A DNA stretch of 64,000 nucleotides from Ereboglobus luteus. GTDB taxonomy: Bacteria; Verrucomicrobiota; Verrucomicrobiia; Opitutales; Opitutaceae. The notes beneath the pieces were generated by a model that saw nothing but the letters and a program-made list of their open reading frames with translations, made no database searches and was not told the origin of the DNA. Below are positions 11,929-21,093 of the stretch, piece by piece; within the stretch, counting starts at the first letter, position 1, and each line of letters opens with the position of its first letter. Position numbers and translations under genes: made by a program. The stretch lies in NCBI RefSeq assembly GCF_003096195.1, contig NZ_CP023004.1:2646501-2710500 (forward strand), written 5' to 3'.

Positions 11929-12735
11929 TTAAGCGCCTGAAGTTTCCCGTGGCAATTCCGCAATGAGCCTCACGGCTTCGCCCGCCGCCGCGAGGCCGAA
12001 CGCCCCTGTCACAAACACCGCCGTGCCAAAGCCGCTCTCGCAATCGAGCTTGAGGTTGCTCCCCGGCTCCTGCTCGGTCGAGCATGTGCCGTCCGCCCAC
12101 GGATAAACCGGCTTCTCCGCCGAATACACGCAGCGCACGCCGTAGCGGTGTCCCTCGCCGCGCGCGAACCCGTGGTCGCGGCGCAATTTTTTTCGCACCA
12201 GCCGCAACAAATCATCGCTGACGGATTCGCCGAGGTCGCCCGTGCGGATCGCGCTCGCGTCACGCTTGCCGCCCGCGCCGCCCACCGTCACGCAGGCGAG
12301 TCCGCGTTGCGCGCAACTTGCGATGAGCAGCGCCTTGTTTGTCACCGAGTCAATCGCGTCGATCACGCAATCAAAGCGTGTCGCAAGCATTCGCTCCGCT
12401 GTTGCCGAGGTAAAAAACTCCGGCAGTGTTTCGACGCGGATTTCCGGATTGATCAGCCGCATGCGCCGCGCAAGCACGTCGACCTTGGGCCGTCCGATCT
12501 CGCCCTCGATTGCGGGCAGCTGACGGTTCACATTGGTCACGCACACATCGTCGAGATCGATGAGCGTGAGCGCGCCGACACCCGAGCGCGCCAGGCCCTC
12601 GACCGTCCAGGAGCCCACGCCGCCCACGCCCACCACGCACACATGCGCGTCGTGCAAACGCGACAGTCCCTCGCGTCCGAATAATCGTCCCGCACCGCCG
12701 AAACGGTCCTGATAGTTCTGGGAAAGTTTTGTCAT
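11929..12735 (-). CDS. tcdA: tRNA threonylcarbamoyladenosine dehydratase, TcdA (CsdL) type E1-like enzyme
   Basis: TcdA uses ATP to convert t6A at position 37 of tRNA to the cyclic form. I chose the ATG at 12735 (MTKLSQNYQDRFGGAGRLFG), since this matches the family start; the frame stays open for 63 more codons upstream without homology. The 268-residue protein has the nucleotide loop VCVVGVGGVGSWTVEGLARSG, the DLDDVCVTNVNRQ motif, and IDAIDSVTNKALLI. Other ThiF/MoeB-type proteins are possible alternatives, but the N-terminus fits TcdA. It lies between the MazG-like and SRAP genes, in one direction. Confidence 0.9.
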   Translation of the reverse strand: MTKLSQNYQDRFGGAGRLFGREGLSRLHDAHVCVVGVGGVGSWTVEGLARSGVGALTLIDLDDVCVTNVNRQLPAIEGEIGRPKVDVLARRMRLINPEIRVETLPEFFTSATAERMLATRFDCVIDAIDSVTNKALLIASCAQRGLACVTVGGAGGKRDASAIRTGDLGESVSDDLLRLVRKKLRRDHGFARGEGHRYGVRCVYSAEKPVYPWADGTCSTEQEPGSNLKLDCESGFGTAVFVTGAFGLAAAGEAVRLIAELPRETSGA

Positions 12736-12799
12736 TCTGTTTTTCGAGGAGGATCGAAACCTATGGCCGGGCCGGGATGGTTTGCCCCGCCATCTTGTT

Positions 12800-13177
12800 T
12801 CACAGTTCCGTGTATTTTTCCGAGCGCCCGCGCGCCTTCTCGACCGGGTATTTTTTTCCGTTGGCCTCCATCTTTGATTCGATCGCCGCCGCCACGTCGA
12901 TGCCGGTCGCGTTTGCAAACTCAAGCGCGTAGATGATCACATCGGCGAGCTCCTCCTCGATCTTTTTGCGCCGGGCCGGATCATTTTTTGCAATGTCGCG
13001 GGACGCGCCGGCCTCGGCCCAGAGAAAATGCTCCATCAATTCGCCCGCCTCCGCGGCGAGCGCCATGCTCAGGTTTTTGGGCGCGTGAAACTGCTCCCAC
13101 TCGCGCTCGTGCACGAACGCGAGGATGCGCGCCTTAAGCTCGGCCACCGTTGTCTTATCATCATTCAGTGATTTCAT
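12800..13177 (-). CDS. MazG-like nucleotide pyrophosphohydrolase
   Basis: The 125-residue protein begins MKSLNDDKTTVAELKARIL and shows the MazG-like helical fold with metal-binding acidic motifs: LAAEAGELMEHFLW near residue 40 and EEELADVIIYALEFA near residue 80. Such enzymes hydrolyse nucleoside triphosphates (often dCTP or modified nucleotides) to monophosphate and pyrophosphate. The frame extends to 13273, but the ATG at 13177 matches the family. Substrate is not predictable. Confidence 0.88.
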   Translation of the reverse strand: MKSLNDDKTTVAELKARILAFVHEREWEQFHAPKNLSMALAAEAGELMEHFLWAEAGASRDIAKNDPARRKKIEEELADVIIYALEFANATGIDVAAAIESKMEANGKKYPVEKARGRSEKYTEL

Positions 13178-13496
13178 AATCGGGTAAAATCTATGCGAAA
13201 TATTCGCGGGACAAAATAAAAACTTGTCGGGAACCTGTGGACGAATATCCATGTCACTCGTCAAGTCCATCACATGAATCTGTCATCACAGCATTATCGC
13301 AGCCACGCCGGCGCTTCGTTTACGAAGGCCCGCGCGTGTGTTTTCTGCGTTCAATTGCGACAGATTTCCGTCATGTCCTGGACAAAGAAAACGAACGGCA
13401 CGGGCAATACGGCATAAACATCCGTTTTTCTTTCGGAACACGTTTTAGCCAATCAAGCCCGGCCTTCTCAAACCCGAGAGAGGAGTAACTGCACAC
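13178..13496. other. Divergent intergenic region upstream of hsp20
   Basis: This holds the promoters for the MazG-like gene (-) and hsp20 (+). A good ribosome-binding site (GAGAGGAG) lies about 10 bases before the hsp20 start. I found no clear heat-shock operator and no gene. Confidence 0.45.
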
Positions 13497-13898
13497 ATGC
13501 ACACAATGATCCACACCGACACCACAACCGAAACCGACAGTAGCAACCGCATTGCCAAATCCGAGTTCCGCAATCCGCACTACGATTGTCAGCACGAAGG
13601 TGACTCCATGAAACTCATCGTCTACGTTCCCGGCGTCGACGCAACCGGGGTGGACATTACGATGCGAGGCCCCGATCTCACGATCACGGCGCGCAAGAAA
13701 CGATTTATCCGGCGAAACTGGAACGGCCTCCAGCTCGAGCGCGTGCAGCGCGACTACATGCTCTGCCTGCGCGTGGGTTACGGTTACGATCCGTCAACAA
13801 TGACGGCGGACCTTCGCAACGGCATCCTCACGCTCAACCTGCCCGTTCGAGCGGCGAGCGTCGCGCCGCCTGTTCCCGTGCTCGCCGGGGCCGCGTGA
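13497..13898 (+). CDS. Small heat-shock protein of the Hsp20/alpha-crystallin family
   Basis: The 133-residue protein has a short hydrophilic start (about 30 residues), then an alpha-crystallin-like domain: HEGDSMKLIVYVPGVDATGV, DLTITARKK, and near the end the typical MTADLRNGILTLNLPV. Such proteins bind unfolding proteins without ATP. The first ATG (13497) has a GAGAGGAG Shine-Dalgarno at good distance; a second Met (MIHTDT) lies 3 codons on. The C-terminal extension is short and lacks a clear IxI motif. Convergent with the following hydrolase. Confidence 0.85.
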   Translation: MHTMIHTDTTTETDSSNRIAKSEFRNPHYDCQHEGDSMKLIVYVPGVDATGVDITMRGPDLTITARKKRFIRRNWNGLQLERVQRDYMLCLRVGYGYDPSTMTADLRNGILTLNLPVRAASVAPPVPVLAGAA

Positions 13899-14056
13899 TA
13901 AGCGCGCGGCGTCCAAGGGCTCGCGCACACACTTTGCCGGCAGGTGTTTCCTTCCCCGCAGTCCCGGCCATCCGGGCCGTCTGCGCGGATGGGACGCCGC
14001 CGGTGCATGTATTCGAAAACAAATACGCGCGCGATGTTCGCGCGCCAATTTTCCCC

Positions 14057-14857
14057 TCACGCAAACTCATAAAACATCGTGCTCTCGCCCGGGGGCACGA
14101 TGGCAAACGGACACCGCAGTTTCGCGTCGATCCCGTCAAGCGCGCGCTGGATCGCCTCGGCGCTGTTGCATTCGCGGCTGAGGTGCGTGAGGTAAATTTG
14201 CCGCCACGCCGGGCTCTCCACGGATTCAAGCAGTTCGCGCACCGCGTGATTCGAGAGGTGCCCGTGGCGGCCGCTGATGCGCTGCTTGGTCGACCACGGG
14301 CGCCGCTTGTCAGCCTGCAACATTTCCGGGCAATGGTTCGCCTCGACCACCAGCACCTCGGCGTTGCGAATGCGCTCGTGGATGTGCCGCGGCGTGTGCC
14401 CCAGGTCGGTCAGCCACGCGACGCTGCGCGCGGCGCCGTTGTTCTCCGGCGCGGCATTGCCGTGATGCGTGAACAAAAAACCCACCGGTTCCTGCGCGTC
14501 ATGCGGCACGGAAAAACTTTCCACCTGCAGATCGAGAAAATCAAAGCGCGCGCCTGTCTCGAACAACTGCCACGCCGGGGTGTGCTTTAGTTTTGCCTGC
14601 ACAACGCGCGCCGTCGCCCGGTTCGCGAACACTTTTATTTGCGCGTGTTTCGCCAGCCCGCAGATCGCCGACGCATGGTCGCCGTGCTCGTGCGTGATAA
14701 AAACCGCGTCGATGTTCGCAAGCGACTCACCCACGCCCGCAAGCAGTTCGTTCGTGCGTCGCGCGGAAAATCCCGCGTCAATCAGCACACGCGCGCGCGG
14801 AGTCTGGAGCAGCGCGCAATTGCCATCGCTGCCGCTCCCCAAAATACAAAAACGCAT
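14057..14857 (-). CDS. Metallo-beta-lactamase-fold hydrolase (YycJ/WalJ-like)
   Basis: The 266-residue protein begins MRFCILGSGSDGNCALL, typical of the YycJ/WalJ branch, and has the metal motif THEHGDHASAI near residue 60, plus TDLGHTP, EANHC and the late THLSRE. It is predicted to be a cytoplasmic metal-dependent phosphodiesterase, perhaps a nuclease; the real substrate is unknown. An alternative ATG at 14872 adds five residues (MSVPR). The frame stays open far upstream by chance. It lies 37 bases after the lactonase on the same strand. Confidence 0.88.
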   Translation of the reverse strand: MRFCILGSGSDGNCALLQTPRARVLIDAGFSARRTNELLAGVGESLANIDAVFITHEHGDHASAICGLAKHAQIKVFANRATARVVQAKLKHTPAWQLFETGARFDFLDLQVESFSVPHDAQEPVGFLFTHHGNAAPENNGAARSVAWLTDLGHTPRHIHERIRNAEVLVVEANHCPEMLQADKRRPWSTKQRISGRHGHLSNHAVRELLESVESPAWRQIYLTHLSRECNSAEAIQRALDGIDAKLRCPFAIVPPGESTMFYEFA

Positions 14858-14894
14858 GCGCGGAACACTCATTTTTCGAGAAGCACGGATAAGA

Positions 14895-15970
14895 TCACTT
14901 CGCGGGCCAAAACACAACACACACGCACGCCGGCACGCCGAATCGTTTTGCGGGCTCCGCGAGTTTCCCTGTCGTCGCGTCGATGCGGAAACTTGCGACG
15001 TTATTCGCATCCTGGTTCGCGCAGAGCAGCCAGCCGCCGTCCGGGCTGATCGCAAAATGCCGCGGGTGCGCCAGGCCGCCCGTGCGCTGCAAGAACGCCA
15101 GCCGTCCGCTCGCCGGATCGACGGCAAACGCCGCGATGCTCTCGTCGTTCGCGCGATTTGACGCATACAGGAATTTTCCCGAGCGATGCACCGCCACTTC
15201 CGCCGACCAGCGGCGTCCCGAAAAATCCGGGGGAACCGTCGAAACGGTTTCGATTTCGCGCAACCCTCCGGTCGCGGCATCGTAGGCGAAAACCGTCACC
15301 GTTGCGGCCAGCTCGTTGATCGCATACATGAACCGCGCGTCCGGGGAAAATGCCAGGTGCCGCACGCCGCAACCTTCCGCAAGCGCCGCGGCCACTTTGC
15401 CGTCGGCCAGTTTGCTTTCAGGCGTGATGCGATATGAGAAAATCCTGTCCGCCGCCAGGTCCGCCGCAAATGCGAAGCATCCGTCAGGGGACACTTTGAT
15501 GCAATGCGGATGAGGCGCTGATTGCTGCGGATGTTTTCCCGTCAGCGTGTGCTCGACACGCGACGCGCACTCGCCGAGCGAGCCGTCCGCGCGAATCGGA
15601 AACGATTGCAAATACCCGCCCGAATAATGCGCAGTGAGCACTGTGCGCCCGTCCGGTGTGACCGAGATGTAAGTGCCGTTTGTCGCACCATCGGCGACTT
15701 GGTTGATAAGCGTGAGCCCTCCCGATTTCGGATCAATCGCGTATGCCAGCACAACACCGCCCGTCTTGTCGTCGCCGCCCACCGCGTAAAGCACCGGCAG
15801 TGTCGGATGCGTTGCCAGAAAGGTCGGGTTCGCCGCTTCCGCCGCCAGCGTCGGCTCGGATGTCGCGCCAACTTTTTCATCAAACCCCGCCACATAAATC
15901 CCCTGCTCGGAGGTTTGCGTGTGTAAGTGCCAAAATAAACGAACTGCCCGGATGTCGCGAGAGAAGTCAT
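14895..15970 (-). pseudogene. Lactonase family beta-propeller protein (6-phosphogluconolactonase-like), frameshifted
   Basis: The protein is a seven-bladed propeller lactonase of the YbhE/Pgl group. The start is the ATG at 15970 with MTSLATSGQFVYFGTYT, but after this the frame leaves homology. The remainder (QTSEQGIYVAGFDEK ... HPTLPVLYAVGGDD ... APHPHCIKVSPDG) is read in another frame up to 14895. Removing two bases from the ACACAC run near 15920 gives GTYTQTSEQGIYV, the expected family sequence, and a protein of 357 residues. It is either a recent inactivation by dinucleotide slippage or a sequence error; the rest of the reading frame is intact. Confidence 0.82.
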
Positions 15971-16166
15971 GATGAAAAGAAAAGTTGAGAGAAATAAACG
16001 CATGCGAAACCAAACCCTGTGCCAAGTCTATGGGAACGGATAAAAGGCGCGCCGCACCCGTTCGCAAGGGCGCAATTAAAAGAAAGATCGCCTCCTCTCT
16101 CCATTCCGACGCTTTCGGCTTCCATTTTGCCCGATTCCCGCTTCCTCTACGCGCTTTCAAACACAC

Positions 16167-17489
16167 ATGGCAGATTTTCTCACAGCCACGCCATCGACCG
16201 ATGATTCCAAGAAATGCGAGCGCGCCTTTCTCGTCGGCGTGCAAACTCCGGGCATGAAACCCGGCGAGGCCCGCGAGTTGCTCGATGAGCTTCGCGAACT
16301 TGTTGAAAACCTCGGCATCGGCGTCGTCTCCGAGGAGCTTGTCAATTTGCGCACGCCCAATGCCGCCACGCTGCTCGGCTCGGGCAAGACGCATGCGGTC
16401 ATCGCGGCGGCCCGCGCCGCGCACGCCGACTTGATCGTCATTGACGAGCCGCTCTCGCCCGCGCAACAGCGCAACTGGGAAAAGGAATCCGGCGTTGCAG
16501 TTATCGACCGCGAGGAGGTGATCCTCGATATTTTTGCCGAGCGCGCCAGCACGCGCGAAGCCGTGCTTCAAGTCGCGCTCGCCCGCATGGAATACTCGTT
16601 GCCGCGCCTCACTCGCGCGTGGACGCATCTTTCGCGCCAGCGCGGACGCGGAAAGCTTGGCGGCGAGGGCGAGACGCAGCTCGAGCAGGACCGCCGCATT
16701 GTGCGCGACCGCATCACGCACCTGCGCCTCGAGCTCTCCAAGGTCGTCAGCCAGCGCGACGTGCAGCGCCACCGGCGCATGCGCGTGCCGGTGCCGACCG
16801 CGTCGATTGTGGGCTACACCAACGCGGGCAAGTCCACGCTCCTCAACAGGCTCACCGGCGCGCATGTGCTCGCTGAAAACAAACTCTTCGCCACGCTCGA
16901 CCCGACCACGCGCCAGCTCGTGCTGCCAAACAACCAGAAGCTCCTGGTCACGGACACCGTCGGCTTCATCCGGCGCCTGCCGCACCGCCTCGTGGAGGCG
17001 TTCAAGGCCACGCTCGAGGAGGTGATTGTATCCGATTTTCTGATACACGTCATCGACGTCTCGAACCCCGATTTTGAAAAGCACCACGCCACGACGCTCG
17101 CCGTGCTCGACGAGCTCGGCGCCGCGGACAAGACGATTGTCACGGTTTTCAACAAAACCGACCTCGCCGATGCCACCGCGCGCGCGCGTGCGCTGGCGCT
17201 TGCGCCCGACGCGTGTTTTGTGAGCGCGGCCACTGGTGAAAACGTGGACGTCCTGCTTGCCCGCTGCGCCGGGCTGATTGCCGACCAATACGCGTCCGCG
17301 CGACTGTATATTCCGCACACCCGTTACGACCTTGTTGCGAAACTGCACAAGCTCGGGCATGTGCAGCACGAGGAGCAATTTGACACCGGCGTGTATGTTG
17401 AAGGCCGCATTCCGCCCGCGCTTGCCGCCGCTTACGAAGCGTTTGCCGTTGCGAAAAAGCCGACAGGAAAGAAGAAACGAAAACAGTAA
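16167..17489 (+). CDS. hflX: GTPase HflX
   Basis: HflX is a ribosome-associated GTPase that splits stalled or hibernating ribosomes under stress. The 440-residue protein has the N-terminal nucleotide-binding domain (AERAFLVGVQTPG-like start, TLLGSGKTHAV), the glycine-rich linker RGRGKLGGEGETQLEQDRR, and the G domain with GYTNAGKSTLLNRL (G1), DTVGFIRRLPHRLVEAFKAT (G3 and switch region) and NKTDL (G4). Length is normal. Preceded by a divergent lactonase gene and followed within 30 bases by a small ACT-domain gene. Confidence 0.96.
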   Translation: MADFLTATPSTDDSKKCERAFLVGVQTPGMKPGEARELLDELRELVENLGIGVVSEELVNLRTPNAATLLGSGKTHAVIAAARAAHADLIVIDEPLSPAQQRNWEKESGVAVIDREEVILDIFAERASTREAVLQVALARMEYSLPRLTRAWTHLSRQRGRGKLGGEGETQLEQDRRIVRDRITHLRLELSKVVSQRDVQRHRRMRVPVPTASIVGYTNAGKSTLLNRLTGAHVLAENKLFATLDPTTRQLVLPNNQKLLVTDTVGFIRRLPHRLVEAFKATLEEVIVSDFLIHVIDVSNPDFEKHHATTLAVLDELGAADKTIVTVFNKTDLADATARARALALAPDACFVSAATGENVDVLLARCAGLIADQYASARLYIPHTRYDLVAKLHKLGHVQHEEQFDTGVYVEGRIPPALAAAYEAFAVAKKPTGKKKRKQ

Positions 17490-17519
17490 CCCTTGGTTCC
17501 CCGCCCAATATTTCAAAAA

Positions 17520-17912
17520 ATGCAGTTGCGATTCCAGTTACTACCGGGGGCCTACGTCGTCGCAAAACTTGCCGGTTCCGTCCCTGCGTTTCCAATGGAG
17601 GCGAAGCCACGCGCGTTGTTTTCGCTCACACTCACCGATGATGAAGTCTCGCTTGTGTGCGAGGAAGGCGGGGTGCCTGCATCGGCAGTGTGCGCAAGCA
17701 TCCAGCGCGACTGGCGCGTCTTGAAAATTGAAGGCGTCCTGGACTTTTCACTTGTGGGAATCCTCGCGCGGATCACGGGGGTGCTTTCGTCGAAGGGCAT
17801 CAGCATTTTTGCGCTCTCGACCTACAATACGGATTACATCCTGGTGCAATCGAAGTCGCTTCCCGCCGCGATGAGCGCCCTGAGGGCGGAGGGGTATGTG
17901 ATATCCGAATAA
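17520..17912 (+). CDS. ACT-domain regulatory protein (COG3603-like)
   Basis: The 130-residue protein begins MQLRFQLLPGAYVVAKLAGS at an ATG at 17520. The C-terminal half is an ACT-type domain: KIEGVLDFSLVGILARITGV, ISIFALSTYNTDYILVQ and a final ALRAEGYVI. The architecture matches the two-ACT 'amino acid-binding' proteins related to eukaryotic CASTOR. A role in amino acid sensing is an inference from the family. It probably shares a transcript with hflX. Confidence 0.82.
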   Translation: MQLRFQLLPGAYVVAKLAGSVPAFPMEAKPRALFSLTLTDDEVSLVCEEGGVPASAVCASIQRDWRVLKIEGVLDFSLVGILARITGVLSSKGISIFALSTYNTDYILVQSKSLPAAMSALRAEGYVISE

Positions 17913-18000
17913 AAGCCGGTGGATATGCGGAAAAATTGCGACTGGTGAAATCCCGCTCTTGACGTGTCTGCGAATCGCGCCAAGGTCATGCCCCTTATTT

Positions 18001-18074
18001 TGCCCGATGGTGTAATGGCAGCACAGGCGACTTTGACTCGCCTAGTCATGGTTCGAATCCATGTCGGGCAGCCA
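18001..18074 (+). tRNA. tRNA-Gln (anticodon TTG)
   Basis: The acceptor strands TGCCCGA (18001-18007) and TCGGGCA (18064-18070) pair fully. The anticodon stem GGCGA/TCGCC holds the loop CTTTGAC, giving anticodon TTG. The T-arm has GGTTCGAATCC. The discriminator is G and CCA is encoded. Confidence 0.95.
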
Positions 18075-18094
18075 ATGCTGAAACGGGGTATTTT

Positions 18095-18117
18095 TTTAGA
18101 TTTCTAAAAAATCTAAA
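18095..18117. terminator. Bidirectional terminator between two convergent tRNA genes
   Basis: TTTAGATTT (18095-18103) and AAATCTAAA (18109-18117) form a perfect 9-bp stem with a 5-base loop. T-runs and A-runs on each side fit termination from both directions. Confidence 0.6.
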
Positions 18118-18148
18118 GTTTCCCTCCGGCTTTTCTCCAAAAAGAGAA

Positions 18149-18223
18149 TGGTGCAAGCGCCGGGAGTCGAACCCGGATCAACGGCTTCGGAGACCGCTAC
18201 ACTATCCATTGTGCTACGCCTGC
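18149..18223 (-). tRNA. tRNA-Arg (anticodon CCG)
   Basis: Read on the minus strand, the acceptor is GCAGGCG with CGCTTGC, the anticodon loop is CTCCGAA giving CCG, and the T-arm is GGGTTCGACTCCC. Discriminator A is followed by an encoded CCA. The anticodon stem has two G-U pairs. Confidence 0.93.
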
Positions 18224-18364
18224 GCTGGTGGTTGCACGCGGGTAATTCACGGGGAATGTCGGGCGAGTTCAAGCATTCGTTTTTGTAAACGCCGGGAATG
18301 CTTGCCGGATGCGTTTGGAGGTTTTCGCGTGACTATAATGTGTGGGCGGCTAATTCTGGCGGAC

Positions 18365-19267
18365 ATGTTATCTTACTCCAAGGGCCGCGCTGTCATCGTG
18401 TTTCTCAAATGGATGCTGTGTTTTATCGCGCTGAACCAAGTGGTTGCCTTGATCTTTGCCGTGTTTGCGGCGGCGCGGCTTTTGTGCGCGGGCGAGGCGT
18501 TGACGCTGCAGGCCTTGATGGGCGCGATGACTTCGCCTTGGGTGGCCGCGATTGGCAACACATCGGCCTGGCTTGTGTTCATGTTTTGGGAGATGAAGAG
18601 CGTGCGGGTGCCCTGGCGCGCGGCGCTTGTGTGGCGCGCCAAGCCGGTCTTGCTGTTCGTGCCGGTCCTGCTGATCGGGCTGGGGATGATAATCTTGATC
18701 AACGAGCTGGACGTGCGTTTTCAGGAATTGCTGCCCATGTCGGACTCGTTCAAGCGGTTGATGGGCGACATGGGCGATGTCTCAAAGTGGCCGGTTGGCT
18801 CGACGGTGACGCTGGTGATGGTGGCGCCTTTCACAGAGGAGTTTTTGTGCAGGGGGGTGTTTTTGCGCGGAATGCTTAACAGGTTGCGTCCGTGGACGGC
18901 GATTGTGCTGTCGGCGGTTTTTTTCGCGGTCATGCACTTGAATCCGTGGCAGGCGGTGTCGGCGTTTACGATCGGGCTGGTGCTGGGGTGGATTTACATG
19001 CGCACGCGGTCGGTGGCGCTTTGCGTTTTTGTGCACGCGCTCAACAATGCGGTGGCGCTCTACTTCATGAGCAAAATGAACACCGTGTCCGAGGCTGATT
19101 TGTTTTGGGAAAACACTTGGTGGATGAATCTCGGCGGGGTGGCATTGCTCGCAGCGGGTGTGACGTGGTTGTGTCTCGCCACGCGCAAAGGCGCGCCACC
19201 GGATGAATACGCGGCGTCCAAACCCCCGCCGCTGCCGCAGATGTCGACGGAGCCGACGAGCAACTGA
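18365..19267 (+). CDS. CPBP-family intramembrane metalloprotease
   Basis: This is a membrane protease of the CPBP (Rce1-like) family with several hydrophobic segments. The active-site motifs are all present: TEEFLCRGVFLRGML (EExxxR), FFAVMHLNPWQAVSAF (FxxxH) and VHALNNAVAL (HxxxN). Starting at the ATG at 18365 (MLSYSKGRAVIVFLKWML) gives 300 residues. An upstream ATG at 18338 would add nine residues, but it overlaps a TATAAT-like -10 box (18334-18339). The frame upstream of that is open through the tRNA-Arg gene and is not coding. Substrate unknown. Confidence 0.87.
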   Translation: MLSYSKGRAVIVFLKWMLCFIALNQVVALIFAVFAAARLLCAGEALTLQALMGAMTSPWVAAIGNTSAWLVFMFWEMKSVRVPWRAALVWRAKPVLLFVPVLLIGLGMIILINELDVRFQELLPMSDSFKRLMGDMGDVSKWPVGSTVTLVMVAPFTEEFLCRGVFLRGMLNRLRPWTAIVLSAVFFAVMHLNPWQAVSAFTIGLVLGWIYMRTRSVALCVFVHALNNAVALYFMSKMNTVSEADLFWENTWWMNLGGVALLAAGVTWLCLATRKGAPPDEYAASKPPPLPQMSTEPTSN

Positions 19268-19349
19268 ATCCGGAAAACGGAATGATTCGAATCGTCCTTG
19301 TGTATTTGCGGACGGCTTGCCGTTGGGCGCCAGCGGCGGCGACGCGGTG

Positions 19350-20804
19350 TTATTTCGACGGTGCCTCGGTTGCCGGTTCAGCTGGCGCTTGTTGCTGCGC
19401 GGCGGGCGCGGGCTTGGATTGCGGGAGATTGCGACGCACATCGAAAAAGCTCACGTAGATGATCATCGAAAACAGAAGGAGCATGAAGACGCTTTGCGTG
19501 GTTGCGATGACGCTTGCGGGCAGGGGGCGTCCGCGGAGTTTTGCGATGACAGCAAAGAGAATGTGTCCGCCGTCGAGCACGGGGATCGGCAGCATGTTGA
19601 AGATCGCGAGGCTGACGTTGATCAGGACAAGGAAATAGAAGACATCGATGATGCTGGATTTTGCCGCCGAACTGATGATCGTGACGATGCCGATGGGGCC
19701 GCTCATTTTGTCGAGGCCGATGTCGGAGTTGCGATTGCCGAGGCTTTTGAGCGTGCGCCAGGTGCGCGTGAAAACCTCCCCGATTTGCTCCCAGGGCGCG
19801 ATGTGCACCGTTCTGACCGGGAGTATGGCGCCCAGTGTCACGCCAATCATGTAGGCGGGTTCCTTGGTCTGGGGATTTTCCGAGAGGCGAGGGGTGAGCG
19901 TGATTGTGTGCTCCTTGTCCGCGCGAGTGTATTTAAGGGTGATCGGCTTCTCCTTTGTTTGCGCGATATGGTCGATGATTGTCGAGGTGCTTTGGATTTC
20001 GCGCCTGTCAACCGTCAGCAGAATGTCACCGGGTTTGAGTCCCGCATCCGCTGCGGCGGAGCCCGGGACGATGTCCGCCGCGACGACTTTTGTGGCAATC
20101 GAGATGCCTATGCTGCGAAGATTGTCGCGCGAAACATAAGCGGGAAAAACATCAATGTCGCGGATCGCCCCGTCGCGTTTGATGGTGAGCGTGGCCTTGG
20201 GCTTGTCGTTTTCACCACGACCGGAGCCGAGCATGATGCTTTCGAAGATGTCGCTGAACGTGGAGACTTTGCGTCCGTCAACCGCGAGCACGGTGTCGCC
20301 CGCCTTGATGCCCGCCGCGGCCGCGGGACTGGTGATTATTTTGCCGTCGCTTGTTTCAATGCTCGGGCGCACAACGCCGATGACATTGGGTTGCTCCGAT
20401 ACCTGCTGGCCGACCGCCCATACGATTGTCGCGAGCAGGAATGCGAAGATCACGTTGAAGACCGCGCCGGCCGAGGCGACGATCACCTTGGTTGAAAATG
20501 AAATCGGCGGGAGTTTTTCAGCGGCGGTTTGGGTCTCGCCCTCGATCGCGCCCATGTCGGCGAGCTGCGGCAGCGCGACGTAGCCGCCGAGCGGCAGCCA
20601 GGAGAGCCGGTATTCGACGCCGTCCTTGCCGGTCCATGAAACGATTTTCGGGCCGAACCCAATCGAGAAGCGCTCGACTTTCATGCCGCGTTTGCGCGCT
20701 GCGAGAAAATGGCCGAGTTCATGGACAAAGATCGACACGCCCAGGAAAAAAATGGCGAGCGCGATATACCAGGCGTTGGAAAAAATTGTTTGGAGGAGAT
20801 CCAT
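19350..20804 (-). CDS. rseP: Site-2 protease RseP (zinc membrane metalloprotease)
   Basis: RseP cuts transmembrane regulators such as anti-sigma factors inside the membrane. The 484-residue protein has the zinc motif HELGH at residues 28-32 in the first membrane helix, two PDZ domains (centre VVRPSIET...AAAGIKAGDTVLAVDGRKV, then GSAAADAGLKPGDILLTVD), and LDGGH near the end in the last helices. The C-terminal tail is Ala/Pro/Gln-rich (PAPAAQQQAPAEPATEAPSK). Here it stands alone; dxr and cdsA, often its neighbours, are about 7 kb away. Confidence 0.96.
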   Translation of the reverse strand: MDLLQTIFSNAWYIALAIFFLGVSIFVHELGHFLAARKRGMKVERFSIGFGPKIVSWTGKDGVEYRLSWLPLGGYVALPQLADMGAIEGETQTAAEKLPPISFSTKVIVASAGAVFNVIFAFLLATIVWAVGQQVSEQPNVIGVVRPSIETSDGKIITSPAAAAGIKAGDTVLAVDGRKVSTFSDIFESIMLGSGRGENDKPKATLTIKRDGAIRDIDVFPAYVSRDNLRSIGISIATKVVAADIVPGSAAADAGLKPGDILLTVDRREIQSTSTIIDHIAQTKEKPITLKYTRADKEHTITLTPRLSENPQTKEPAYMIGVTLGAILPVRTVHIAPWEQIGEVFTRTWRTLKSLGNRNSDIGLDKMSGPIGIVTIISSAAKSSIIDVFYFLVLINVSLAIFNMLPIPVLDGGHILFAVIAKLRGRPLPASVIATTQSVFMLLLFSMIIYVSFFDVRRNLPQSKPAPAAQQQAPAEPATEAPSK

Positions 20805-21093
20805 CGGGAAAATTGGAGGAGAGGCTGTGAGGTGACCGGGCTGTCATTCTCGGTTGGTTGTGCGTCGCGGCTCAATGGTTTTTTTCATTGTCGGGGTTAC
20901 AATTTTGTAAGGCAGCCGGGAAATCGGCGGCTTGGCGGGCGGCGGGTGGCAAAAATATTTTTTCGGTTTTCGGACTGTTTGGATTTCTTGGAAATTTACA
21001 GTTATTTTCCATTTTGCCCATAAAGCATTGTAAACATTTCACGTCCGGTTTCGCTGCATTCCACTTTTTTAAAAAACCGCATCCCTTGTCCAC
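20805..21093. other. Divergent promoter region between rseP and the WGR cassette
   Basis: An AT-rich stretch with no gene. A possible promoter for the cassette is TTGGAT (20979-20984) with TTATTT 17 bases on (21002-21007); this is only a weak match to sigma-70 consensus. Confidence 0.3.

Noticed and set aside
14895-17516. An 873-codon minus-strand frame that runs from the lactonase through hflX
   Set aside because: The part over hflX is a shadow of a real gene with clear motifs on the plus strand. Only the lactonase part is homologous to anything, and its true start is in another frame at 15970.
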